Origin: Massilia violaceinigra
Lineage (GTDB): Bacteria; Pseudomonadota; Gammaproteobacteria; Burkholderiales; Burkholderiaceae_D
Assembly (NCBI RefSeq): GCF_002752675.1
Contig: NZ_CP024608.1
Span: 1,302,001 to 1,366,000, forward strand
Direction: 5' to 3'
DNA: 64,000 bases
Shown here: positions 8,303-16,523 of the stretch, one piece after another
Numbering within the stretch: position 1 is the first letter of the stretch
Layout of the letters: the number at the start of each line of letters is the position of its first letter
Notes under the pieces: generated by a model
What the model was told of the DNA's origin: nothing
The model's database searches: none
Seen by the model: only the letters and a program-made list of their open reading frames with translations
Position numbers and translations under genes: made by a program

Positions 8303-8605
8303 ATGACTTACGATGAATTTCGCCGACATATCGGTAAAGCCGGGCTGACCGTGCACGCGTTCGCTGATTTAGTGAAGATGAACCGCATCTCCCTCTCGAA
8401 CTACAAACAGGGGGACGTGCCGTCGCATCTGGCGGTCATTGCGTCTCTGCTGGGGGCAATGGCCGACGGGCAGACGGATTTTCGCAGCGTATTGTCCAAT
8501 ATTGATATCGCACCGAAGAAGCCGCGTGGTGCCGGCATAGGCAAGTTTGGCGGCGATAAACAGGAAGGGTTGGATTTGTTCACTCAGGGAGATAGTCATG
8601 GATGA
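8303..8605 (+). CDS. Small helix-turn-helix controller protein of the restriction-modification island
   Basis: The product is 100 residues if it starts at the ATG at 8303 (MTYDEFRRHIGKAGLTVHAF); an ATG at 8291 would add four residues. Residues 5-60 look like an XRE-type helix-turn-helix (AGLTVHAFADLVKMNRISLSNYKQG). The C-terminus is basic and flexible. Its stop codon overlaps the start of the methyltransferase gene by 8 bases, so the two are translationally coupled. Small HTH proteins in this position usually time methylase and nuclease expression; that role is inferred from context. Neither possible start has a clear ribosome-binding site, so leaderless translation is possible. Confidence 0.65.
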   Translation: MTYDEFRRHIGKAGLTVHAFADLVKMNRISLSNYKQGDVPSHLAVIASLLGAMADGQTDFRSVLSNIDIAPKKPRGAGIGKFGGDKQEGLDLFTQGDSHG

Positions 8606-9809
8606 CCTAGGCAGCGCCCCCCTCGACGGGCATGGGGACGCCGCTGGCAAGGAAGCAATTTCGGACATGAAATCTTCGAGCAGCGTACTCAACAAATCTA
8701 TGCAGCGCGTCGCCAAGTGGTCTTCGGGCCAGGCGGATACCGGTAATGCCCTGATTCATGGCGACAACCTGGCCGTGCTCAACATGTTGGCCAAAACGCA
8801 TGCCGGGCAAGTGCGGTGCGTTTACCTCGACCCGCCGTATAACAACGGCGAAAGTTATCAGCACTATTTTGACAGCATGGGCCATGAGGAATGGTTGCAA
8901 TCGGTGTCGGCCAGGCTTGAGAAAATCAAACTGCTTTTACGCACGGACGGAAGCGTCTGGATATCGATCGACGACTCCGAGCTGCACTACCTCAAGGTTG
9001 CTGCCGATGCCGTGTTTGGCAGGGGAAATTTCGTCGGCACGATCATTTGGGAACGCAGAACGACGAGAGAAAACCGGAAAGTTTTGTCGCGAAACCATGA
9101 ATATCTGCTGGTATACGCCAAGAACATTGCTACCTGGTCCAAGTCGCGGAACTCACTGCCCTTGACGGACGAGGTCAAGAGCCGTTACAAAAACCTGGAT
9201 GAAGATCCGCGTGGTCCGTGGCAGTCGGTGTCGGCGAATGTCCAGGAGGGGCACGCGACGCCGCAGCAGTATTATTCGCTGAAGGCGCCCAACGGGAAAT
9301 TGCACTCGCCGCCAAAGGGACGCTGCTGGGGATTTTCCGAACAGCGGATGATCGAGGAGATCGCCAAAAACAATGTGTGGTTCGGCCGGGATGGCAATGC
9401 GGTTCCGCGTCTGAAACAGTTCATTGCAAATCGTACCGCCGGCCTCACGCCTGAAACGCTGTGGCGAGCTGACGATGTGGGGACGACGAGTCAGGCAAAG
9501 AAACATTTGCTGGCGTTGTTTAAAGAAATTTCGCTGTTCGATACGCCCAAGCCGGAGCATTTGATTCAGCGCATCCTGCAAATCAGTACCGACCCGGGCG
9601 ACCTGATTCTCGATCCCTATCTCGGATCGGGAACCACCGCGGCAGTCGCGCACAAGATGAACAGATCGTATTTGGGAATCGAGATCGGAGAGCATATTAA
9701 GACGCATTGTACTCACCGGTTGCAGCAGGTTATTGCGGGCGAATCGGGCGGAATTTCCGGGTTGATGGACTGGAAAGGCGGTGGTGGTTTTGATTTCTAC
9801 CGCATCTAA
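8598..9809 (+). CDS. DNA methyltransferase, beta-class amino-methylase
   Basis: The 403-residue protein has the catalytic motif DPPYNNG (motif IV) near residue 78, well before the AdoMet-binding motif LDPYLGSGTT near residue 337. That order defines the beta class of N6-adenine/N4-cytosine methylases (Mod-like, site-specific). The ATG at 8598 has a GGGAGAT ribosome-binding site and overlaps the controller gene. A longer frame from 8547 runs through the controller and was not used. The 3' end overlaps the next methylase gene by 29 bases. It probably protects one strand of an asymmetric site; the base and site are unknown. Confidence 0.88.
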   Translation: MDDLGSAPLDGHGDAAGKEAISDMKSSSSVLNKSMQRVAKWSSGQADTGNALIHGDNLAVLNMLAKTHAGQVRCVYLDPPYNNGESYQHYFDSMGHEEWLQSVSARLEKIKLLLRTDGSVWISIDDSELHYLKVAADAVFGRGNFVGTIIWERRTTRENRKVLSRNHEYLLVYAKNIATWSKSRNSLPLTDEVKSRYKNLDEDPRGPWQSVSANVQEGHATPQQYYSLKAPNGKLHSPPKGRCWGFSEQRMIEEIAKNNVWFGRDGNAVPRLKQFIANRTAGLTPETLWRADDVGTTSQAKKHLLALFKEISLFDTPKPEHLIQRILQISTDPGDLILDPYLGSGTTAAVAHKMNRSYLGIEIGEHIKTHCTHRLQQVIAGESGGISGLMDWKGGGGFDFYRI

Positions 9810-11157
9810 GGTTCAGGCAAATGGGCAGCTGAACGCATTTCGTCCTATTTACTACCTCGGTTGCAAGGTAAGTCTCACATCCGCAATCCGGGCCGCTATC
9901 GACGAGGTTGATCCGAGCGGCGGGCGGATGGTCGATCTCTTCGCCGGTACGGGCGTTGTCGCCAGCGCCATGGGGGCAAGCCGCGACGTCACCACGGTCG
10001 ATGTGCAGGAGTATTCGCGCGTCATTTGTTCCGCCGTTCTGCGGCCGCCGCGCTTGTCCGCGGCGGACACGCGCAGGCTCTCCACTGACGTTGCCGAGGG
10101 GCAGTTTACGACGCGCCTTCTCTGGTGTCTTGCTCCGCTCATGGAGCACGAGCACAAGAGTTTGATTCGCGCCGTGCAGGGAGACGTTGACGGGCTGATC
10201 GAGCTACTCGAGGCGCCATCGCTTGTTCTGACTGAAGAATTCGGGTTCCTGGACGCGGATTCGCCCTTGACCGAGGCTACGTCGGAAGTGATCCGGCGGA
10301 TGCGCGCCGAGGGATTATGGAATGCACCGGAGACGACTGTTGCCAGAAATTTCGGCGGCGTGTATTTTTCCTATCAGCAGGCTGCGCTATTGGATGCTGC
10401 ACTCAATGTTGCCGCGCGTTCGGGCGACGACGTGAAGGATGCGTTGACTGCCGTGGCAATCAGTACGGCCAGTACCTTGGTGAACACGGTGGGAAAGCAA
10501 TTTGCCCAACCGATTCAGCCACGATCGAAGTCGGGCGACATTAAAGCGGGTCTGGTCAAAACCGTTCAGCGTGACAGATCAATCGATATGTCCGCCAGTT
10601 ATAAGTCGTGGCTGCAGAAGTACGCGGATCTGACCCCTGCCGCCGGAGCTGCGACCATGCTGCGCGACGATTATCTCGACGCGTTGACTGCGCACGGCAA
10701 GGATTTCTCGGTGGTGTATGCGGATCCGCCCTATACGCGCGATCATTACAGCCGCTTTTACCACGTGCTGGAAACGATGTGCCTTCGTGATAATCCGCAG
10801 ATATCGCGCGTCAAAAAGAAGGGGGAAACGACGTTCAGCCGGGGAATATACCGCGAAGAGCGCCACCAGTCCCCCTTCTGCATCAGGTCCGAAGCGCCGC
10901 GCGCCTTCGATTTGCTCTTCGGCGCCGCCCGGGCGCACGATTTGCCGCTGGTACTTTCCTACTCGCCGCATGAGGCGGGCGACGGCACCCACCCGCGCGT
11001 CGTCTCCATGGCGCAGGTCATTGATCTGGCCAATGCGCACTACAAACGGGTGGAAATAAGCGTGGTTGAAGGGATGTCGCACAACAAACTCAATCATAAC
11101 AACCTCAATCTCGCCAAGCGCGAGCACGCGGAGATTTTGCTGAAATGTTTTTGTTGA
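9781..11157 (+). CDS. DNA adenine methyltransferase, alpha-class (D12-like)
   Basis: The 458-residue protein has the AdoMet motif VDLFAGTGVVASAMG near residue 51 and the catalytic DPPYT motif (YADPPYTRDHYSRFYHV) near residue 315. This is the alpha-class order of N6-adenine methylases such as Dam and the D12 family. About 260 residues separate the motifs, more than in Dam, which leaves room for a sizeable target-recognition region. The frame opens at a GTG at 9781 inside the previous gene; the exact start is uncertain. Having two methylases of different classes in tandem fits a Type II system with an asymmetric (Type IIS-like) site. Confidence 0.82.
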   Translation: MVVLISTASKVQANGQLNAFRPIYYLGCKVSLTSAIRAAIDEVDPSGGRMVDLFAGTGVVASAMGASRDVTTVDVQEYSRVICSAVLRPPRLSAADTRRLSTDVAEGQFTTRLLWCLAPLMEHEHKSLIRAVQGDVDGLIELLEAPSLVLTEEFGFLDADSPLTEATSEVIRRMRAEGLWNAPETTVARNFGGVYFSYQQAALLDAALNVAARSGDDVKDALTAVAISTASTLVNTVGKQFAQPIQPRSKSGDIKAGLVKTVQRDRSIDMSASYKSWLQKYADLTPAAGAATMLRDDYLDALTAHGKDFSVVYADPPYTRDHYSRFYHVLETMCLRDNPQISRVKKKGETTFSRGIYREERHQSPFCIRSEAPRAFDLLFGAARAHDLPLVLSYSPHEAGDGTHPRVVSMAQVIDLANAHYKRVEISVVEGMSHNKLNHNNLNLAKREHAEILLKCFC

Positions 11158-11173
11158 GCGCCCGGTGCGTCGA

Positions 11174-12334
11174 CTAGGGTTCCGGCGTCGACGTCTCCAA
11201 CGGTAAAAGATTGTCCGGCACGCCGGGCCAGACGCTTTGCAAGTCGGTTGAGGAGACAAACGCCTCGCGCATCGGCCGGCTGCGTCCGCGCATTGGCGGA
11301 ACCGCGCCCAGGAGTTGCGCTACAGCGGTATATTCGGGGGCGGTTACCGGAACAATGGTGTAGCGAAACGACCGCAGATCGAGTTTGGTCGCGATAACAA
11401 GCATCCTGCTGTCGTCGTCGCCGAGGTCATAATTCAACCCGGCGATTTCACGAAGCTCCAGCCGGTAATTTTTGCTTTGGTTAACGAAAAGTAAAATTGG
11501 CTCTACTGGTTTTGGGAGGTTGTCCAACGATACATATTGGACAAATACTTTTTTCTCAGATCCCTCGTAGCCGAAGAAGTCGGTCAGCGCTTTTCTTCCA
11601 AGGTCGGCCTGCCCGGTCCTGTTGCGGGGAATCTCCCGCACCAGGATCTCGGGTGTACTGAATCTGATGCCATCAACCGGAGCTACCTCGATGTCGGCCG
11701 CGGCGCCGGCCGGGTGCGCAGGCGCGCGCGCACGCGGCGTCACGGCGGCAAATCTCATCCTTCCGTTTGCCATTGCGCGTTCGCGGACGCGCGCGTCATC
11801 GAGCGCACAAAGGGTTCCGGCGGCTAGCTGGCCAGTAAGCCACTCGTCGATGCCGGCCATCGCGGCAGTCGCCTCATCGCCGTGCATGGACTGAATGCTG
11901 AACGCTTCCCAATTTCCGGGCTGAGCGCCTGATGCGATCGCCGACTGCCCCAGGCCACGCATTGTCAGGTTGCCCGAGCCTGTCACCAAACGCACATTCC
12001 CGCCTTGCCGGAACCACGAAAATTTAGGATGAAACGTACTGCGGGGATGTTCGTGGAAAAAGACCTTTGCCGACAATATGCCATCATACTGCGCTACTTT
12101 TTCGCCGAGGAACAGCAACGCTTCAGCATTGGTAATTGCGTCAACGCCGACAATAAGCTGGAATTGCTGGCGCCGGTTTAGCATGCGCGCGATATTAGGC
12201 TGGGCGAAGAATGCCTCAATCCCGCCTCGTGACGCAAACGCGAAAACGCCGCCGCCAGCGCTTGCCCTGGCCGCCGCTGCATCGATCGCTTCCAGTAATT
12301 TTGTCGTGCCGGGCTGCTGAAATACAAACGTCAT
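11174..12334 (-). CDS. Phospholipase-D-fold nuclease, probable restriction endonuclease
   Basis: The 386-residue protein contains HPKFSW followed about 17 residues later by GSGNLT (about residues 104-128). This is the His-x-Lys and G-S-x-N signature of the phospholipase D superfamily, found in metal-independent restriction enzymes such as BfiI and the NgoFVII family. A second domain (about 190-386) carries no motif I recognise and may bind DNA. The gene converges on the two methylase genes with a 16-base gap, so its expression is separately controlled. Assignment as the cognate nuclease rests on the fold signature plus context. A PLD-type protein of another kind cannot be excluded. Confidence 0.72.
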   Translation of the reverse strand: MTFVFQQPGTTKLLEAIDAAAARASAGGGVFAFASRGGIEAFFAQPNIARMLNRRQQFQLIVGVDAITNAEALLFLGEKVAQYDGILSAKVFFHEHPRSTFHPKFSWFRQGGNVRLVTGSGNLTMRGLGQSAIASGAQPGNWEAFSIQSMHGDEATAAMAGIDEWLTGQLAAGTLCALDDARVRERAMANGRMRFAAVTPRARAPAHPAGAAADIEVAPVDGIRFSTPEILVREIPRNRTGQADLGRKALTDFFGYEGSEKKVFVQYVSLDNLPKPVEPILLFVNQSKNYRLELREIAGLNYDLGDDDSRMLVIATKLDLRSFRYTIVPVTAPEYTAVAQLLGAVPPMRGRSRPMREAFVSSTDLQSVWPGVPDNLLPLETSTPEP

Positions 12335-12518
12335 GGCGTGGCCTGTTGATAGGGAGCTGCAAATGATTATTGTACAGCGGAAAGAGTATGCGGCGCGCTG
12401 TCGGTATAGCTAGGACGAGGTTGCGAATGCGTGTGGACAGGGCGCGCAGAAAGGGTTTTCTGTTCGTGAGATAACAACCCCCACTGGCATGCGTGGGCGT
12501 CGGGGCGAGGCATGTTCC

Positions 12519-12594
12519 CGGTGGCCCGGGGCGGAATCGAAGCACCGGCACAAGGATGTTCAACCTTCTGCCCTACCGACTGAGCTACCAGGCC
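12519..12594 (-). pseudogene. Degenerate tRNA-Phe copy
   Basis: The 76 bases align along their whole length with the two intact tRNA-Phe genes at 15296 and 16331. Changes break the structure: an A-C mismatch in the anticodon stem, C instead of a purine at position 37 beside the GAA anticodon, a broken first pair of the T-stem, and CCG instead of CCA at the 3' end. It marks the right edge of the restriction-modification island. No terminator hairpin like those behind the intact copies follows it. Confidence 0.75.
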
Positions 12595-12803
12595 AGGCGC
12601 CGGATTATCCGGCATTTGCTGGTCCCGCTGAAACCATGGCCGCGCGCTTGGCCTTAGCGTAGAAACGTCTGGCATGAGAAATTTGCCCGTCAATTTTATT
12701 GATACTCATCAATATCCAGGCTTTATCCGGGAAACCTGGCTCAGGTTTATAGGAAAGATGCCGCCAATCCTCTCTGGCACTCCCTACTTCCAGAGGATAT
12801 CCC

Positions 12804-14918
12804 TTGCAGAATTTCAACGGTACCTATCACTCGGGCTTGGTTCTGCTCTCCGTTTTCGTCGCCATGATGGCGTCCTACACGGCGATTACCCTGACCGGCC
12901 GCGTGGCTGAAACGCGCGGCCGCGCCAGCGTGCTCTGGCTCGCCGGCGGCGCGCTGGCCATGGGCTGCGGCATCTGGTCCATGCACTTCATCGGCATGCT
13001 GGCCTTCACTCTGCCGATCCGCATGAACTACGACATTGGCGTCACGCTCCAGTCCCTTCTGGTGGCGATCGGCGTTTCCGCATTTGCCCTGTGCGTCGTC
13101 ACCCGTGCCACCGTCAGCAGGGTGCATTACCTGATCGGTGGCGTGCTGATGGGCCTGGGTATTTGCGGCATGCACTATATCGGCATGCATGCCATGTACG
13201 TGTCCCCGGCCATCGCTTACGACCTCGTGGGGGTGGCTGCGTCGGTGCTCATTGCCATCGTGGCCGCCACCGTGGCGCTGTGGCTGGCGTTCACCCTTCG
13301 CGCTGGCAATAGCTTGCTCGCCCACATCAAGAAAGTGGGTGCGGCAGTGATCATGGGGCTTGCCATCGTCCTCATGCATTACACCGGCATGGAGGCGGCA
13401 CGCTTCGATGCCGGCAGCGTCTGCACGTCCATGGGCGGGGTCAACGGCAACTGGCTGGCGGTGCTCGTCGCCGTGGCCGCGTTGTCGCTCATGACGATCG
13501 CCTTGCTGCTGTCGGTGGTCGATTCGCGGCTGGCGGCGCGCACGGCGACCCTGGTCAACTCCCTGCGCCATGCCAACCGGCAGCTGCATCATCTGGCACT
13601 GCACGACGGCCTGACCCGGCTACCCAACCGCAGCCTGCTGGAAGACCGCATTCGCCAGGCCATCCATGGCGCCGAACGCTCGGGCAAGCGCTTCGCGCTG
13701 ATGTTCCTCGATCTCGACCGCTTCAAGACCATCAACGATTCGCTCGGTCATCATTACGGCGACAAGCTGCTGCAGGCGGTGGCGGCGCGGCTGACCCAAT
13801 GCCTGCGCGTCAACGATACGGTGGCACGCCTTGGCGGCGATGAATTCGTGGTGCTGCTGAGCGAGGCCGGCTCGCCGACCGCAGTGGCCGGCGTCGCGCA
13901 GAAAATGCTCGACACCATCGCCATGCCGCTCGACGTGGACGGGCAGATCCAGAGCGTGTCGGCCAGCGTCGGTATCAGCATGTATCCCGACGACGGCACC
14001 AGCCTGCGCGAATTGATGAGCAACGCCGACAGCGCCATGTACCACGCCAAGAAGGTCGGGCGCGCCAACCACCAGTTTTTCGCGCCCGAGATGAATGCCG
14101 CGGCCGGTGCCCGGCTGGCGCTGGAGCACGCGCTGCGCCAGGCGCTGGAAAACCAGGAATTCGAGCTGCACTACCAGCCCAAGGTCGATGTCGCCAGCGG
14201 CGACGTGGTGGCGATGGAAGCGCTGCTGCGCTGGCGCTGCCCGCAGCGCGGCCTGGTGCCGCCCAACGATTTCATCGGCGTGACCGAGGAAATCGGCCTG
14301 ATCATTCCGCTCGGCGCCTGGGTACTGCGCGAGGCTTGCCGCCAGAACCGCGCCTGGCAACTGGCCGGCATGGCGCACCTGCGGATGGCCGTCAACTTGT
14401 CGGCCTGCCAGTTTCGCCAGAAAGACCTGCCGGAGTTCGTGGCCGGCGTGCTCGCTGAAACCGGCATGGAAGCGTCCTGCCTGGAGCTGGAGGTGACCGA
14501 AAGCGTGGTGATGCACAACCCCGCCGAGGCCGCGCAGATCCTCGACCGCCTGCATGCGCAAGGGATCCATATTTCGGTGGACGATTTCGGGACCGGCTAT
14601 TCGAGCCTGAGCTACCTGAAGCAGTTCCGGCTCGATACGCTCAAGATCGACCGTTCCTTTGTGCGCGACATCAGTTCCGACGCCGACGATGCCGCGATCG
14701 TGCGTTCGGTCATCGCGCTGGCCCACAGCCTGCGCCTGCAGGTCATCGCCGAAGGCGTTGAAACCGACGAGCAGCTGGACTACCTACGTGAACTCGGATG
14801 CGACCAGTACCAGGGCTACCTGCGCAGCAAGCCGCTTCCCGCGGCGCAGTTCGAGGCCATGCTGCGTGCAGGCGCCGCCGGCGCAATCGGTCCGGTTCTC
14901 AAAGTGGTGGGCCGCTAA
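12804..14918 (+). CDS. MHYT-sensor diguanylate cyclase/phosphodiesterase (GGDEF-EAL)
   Basis: The 704-residue membrane protein begins with seven predicted membrane segments (residues 1-245) carrying three MHYT-type signatures (MHFIGM, MHYIGM, MHYTGM). This fold is thought to bind copper and sense a gas or redox change. An intact GGDEF domain (RLGGDEFVVLL, near 350) and an EAL domain (MEALLRWR near 470, then DDFGTGYSSL) follow, so it could make and degrade cyclic di-GMP. The start is a TTG at 12804 with AGAGGAT upstream. The gene is monocistronic. Confidence 0.9.
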   Translation: MQNFNGTYHSGLVLLSVFVAMMASYTAITLTGRVAETRGRASVLWLAGGALAMGCGIWSMHFIGMLAFTLPIRMNYDIGVTLQSLLVAIGVSAFALCVVTRATVSRVHYLIGGVLMGLGICGMHYIGMHAMYVSPAIAYDLVGVAASVLIAIVAATVALWLAFTLRAGNSLLAHIKKVGAAVIMGLAIVLMHYTGMEAARFDAGSVCTSMGGVNGNWLAVLVAVAALSLMTIALLLSVVDSRLAARTATLVNSLRHANRQLHHLALHDGLTRLPNRSLLEDRIRQAIHGAERSGKRFALMFLDLDRFKTINDSLGHHYGDKLLQAVAARLTQCLRVNDTVARLGGDEFVVLLSEAGSPTAVAGVAQKMLDTIAMPLDVDGQIQSVSASVGISMYPDDGTSLRELMSNADSAMYHAKKVGRANHQFFAPEMNAAAGARLALEHALRQALENQEFELHYQPKVDVASGDVVAMEALLRWRCPQRGLVPPNDFIGVTEEIGLIIPLGAWVLREACRQNRAWQLAGMAHLRMAVNLSACQFRQKDLPEFVAGVLAETGMEASCLELEVTESVVMHNPAEAAQILDRLHAQGIHISVDDFGTGYSSLSYLKQFRLDTLKIDRSFVRDISSDADDAAIVRSVIALAHSLRLQVIAEGVETDEQLDYLRELGCDQYQGYLRSKPLPAAQFEAMLRAGAAGAIGPVLKVVGR

Positions 14919-15260
14919 TCGCGGCCCGGCTCGGGATCCTCGGGTTGGATAGGGATTTTCATCCTCGCCGTCTCGCCCGTATCGTACCGTGCCCAGAGTG
15001 TCGAGCGCGTGATAAGTAAAAATGCCATCCGACGCCGGCGTGCTGCTTCTTTTCTGTTTCTCACGTAGTCCGTTTCCGAAAGCTGAATAGCTCCGTAAGA
15101 AAAAATGCCCACGGCACGCAGAACAATGCGGGCAACAGCGCCAGGCCCGCGGGAACGCCCGAGCCGGCTGTCGAAAGGATGGCGCGCCGATATCGCCGGC
15201 CGTCATGGACGTCACCGGCAGCCGGAAGCGCCGCCAGGGGGCTAGGGATCCCCGGAAACA
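14919..15260. other. Intergenic stretch without a convincing gene
   Basis: About 340 bases lie between the GGDEF-EAL gene and the tRNA-Phe terminator. Several short minus-strand frames read through it, one ending in a hydrophobic stretch followed by FSFRKRTT. None has both a start with a ribosome-binding site and a recognisable product. It may hold a decayed small membrane-protein gene. Confidence 0.35.
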
Positions 15261-15286
15261 AAAACGCCACCCGAAGGTGGCGTTTT
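15261..15286. terminator. Terminator of tRNA-Phe copy 1
   Basis: AAAACGCCACC, loop CGAA and GGTGGCGTTTT form a perfect symmetrical stem with T-runs both ways, starting 9 bases beyond the CCA end of the tRNA on the minus strand. Confidence 0.85.
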
Positions 15287-15295
15287 ATATATTCT

Positions 15296-15371
15296 TGGTG
15301 GCCCGGGGCGGAATCGAACCACCGACACAAGGATTTTCAATCCTCTGCTCTACCGACTGAGCTACCAGGCC
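15296..15371 (-). tRNA. tRNA-Phe (GAA), copy 1
   Basis: The 76-base cloverleaf is complete. It has a 7-bp acceptor stem with one G-T pair, D-arm AGCTCAGTCGGTAGAGC, anticodon loop TTGAAAA (anticodon GAA), T-loop TTCGATT, and an encoded CCA. A TATTAT -10 lies about 10 bases upstream (15382-15387, minus strand). It is almost identical to the copy at 16331. Confidence 0.96.
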
Positions 15372-15465
15372 AAGGGTCGCTATAATAGCAGCCCCCGGCC
15401 GGTCTGGCTAGTGCGGCGCGTTCGGGAGCACTTTCAGGCCCGCACCGCGCTTCCGATCCTGCCGC

Positions 15466-15921
15466 TTATTTCGGCATCACGACCGTATCGATCACGTGAA
15501 GCACGCCATTGTCGGCGGCAATATCGGTTTTGATCACGTGCGCCTTGTCGAGCATGACCTTGCCGCCTGCCGCAGTCACGGTCAGGTTGCTGCCTTGAAC
15601 CGATTTAACCGCACCCGGTTTCACATCCGCCGCCATGACCTTGCCTGGCACCACGTGATAGGTCAGCACCTTGGTCAGTGCGGCCTTGTCCTTGAGCAGC
15701 GCATCAAGCTTGGCTTTCGGAATTTTTGCGAAGGCTTCGTCGGTCGGCGCGAACACCGTGAACGGGCCCGGGCCTTTCAGGGTGTCGACCAGGCCTGCCG
15801 CCTGAACCGCCGTCACCAGCGTGTTGAAGGTACCTGCCGATTTGGCGGTATCGACAATATCGGCTGCGTTCGCTGCGCCAAATGCCAGGGTAAATGCGGT
15901 TGCGATCAGTACTTTTTTCAT
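15466..15921 (-). CDS. Secreted fasciclin (FAS1) domain protein
   Basis: The 151-residue protein has a signal peptide ([19 protein letters not shown]) and a single FAS1 domain. The two family blocks are [17 protein letters not shown] (about 57-73) and the C-terminal [14 protein letters not shown]. The YHVVPGK motif sits between them. Such small bacterial FAS1 proteins are periplasmic or extracellular and are linked to adhesion or envelope stress. An AAGGAAA ribosome-binding site precedes the ATG. It appears to be a single-gene unit downstream of a tRNA gene. Confidence 0.9.
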   Translation of the reverse strand: MKKVLIATAFTLAFGAANAADIVDTAKSAGTFNTLVTAVQAAGLVDTLKGPGPFTVFAPTDEAFAKIPKAKLDALLKDKAALTKVLTYHVVPGKVMAADVKPGAVKSVQGSNLTVTAAGGKVMLDKAHVIKTDIAADNGVLHVIDTVVMPK

Positions 15922-16296
15922 AGCGATTTCCTTTAGATAAATTAACCACTGCAGGATGCGAAGGCGTCCGGCGGGAAGATATATGCAGGGCGCTCACACA
16001 GGCTGGAAGCGCCACTGCCTCTCTGTTGCACCGTTATTGAACCGGTATGTGCTTAATTGATCGTTGATATCTATTCAAGTCTATCGTGCGCGCCCGGAGA
16101 TTTGACAATAAACGGTTCAGTAGCGGTTCATTTCGCAGGGTTCGCGTGCACGTTATGCGGCCGGATGGCACTGCTTCAGCGCATGAGCGGCCACGCAGCC
16201 TGCGGACAAGAAGAGGAATGGGGGAATGCGCGCTGTTACGCCGTATCGGCGATTTTCAGGCAGGGGGGATAGGAAAAGAATGGCGAGCAGAAATGC
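15922..16296. other. Intergenic region upstream of the fasciclin gene
   Basis: About 375 bases hold the promoter of the fasciclin gene and the terminator region of the second tRNA-Phe. Short overlapping frames on both strands look like noise; no start-site, motif or codon pattern supports a gene. Confidence 0.4.
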
Positions 16297-16318
16297 AAAA
16301 CGCCACCCGAAGGTGGCG
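16297..16318 (-). terminator. Terminator of tRNA-Phe copy 2
   Basis: On the minus strand CGCCACC, TTCG and GGTGGCG are followed by TTTTGCATTT. The hairpin core is the same as behind copy 1 and at 7981. It lies 12 bases beyond the tRNA 3' end. Confidence 0.8.
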
Positions 16319-16330
16319 AAATTGAATTCT

Positions 16331-16406
16331 TGGTGGCCCGGGGCGGAATCGAACCACCGACACAAGGATTTTCAATCCTCTGCTCTACCGACTGAGCTAC
16401 CAGGCC
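16331..16406 (-). tRNA. tRNA-Phe (GAA), copy 2
   Basis: This is a full 76-base tRNA with anticodon GAA, standard D- and T-arms and encoded CCA, essentially the same as the copy 1 kb away. Its own promoter (16417-16445) and terminator show that it is transcribed alone. Confidence 0.96.
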
Positions 16407-16416
16407 AAGAGGCATG

Positions 16417-16445
16417 ATTATAGACAACCGATCCACGCTTTGCAA
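16417..16445 (-). promoter_or_regulatory. Sigma-70 promoter of tRNA-Phe copy 2
   Basis: On the minus strand TTGCAA and a perfect TATAAT are separated by exactly 17 bases. The -10 box lies 10 bases from the tRNA 5' end. Confidence 0.75.
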
Positions 16446-16523
16446 GTCCGACCGACAACTTTCTCGACAAATCATCTGATCGGGGCAAAAACTGTCTCGT
16501 TGCCAGCCGCTATAATGTTCTAT

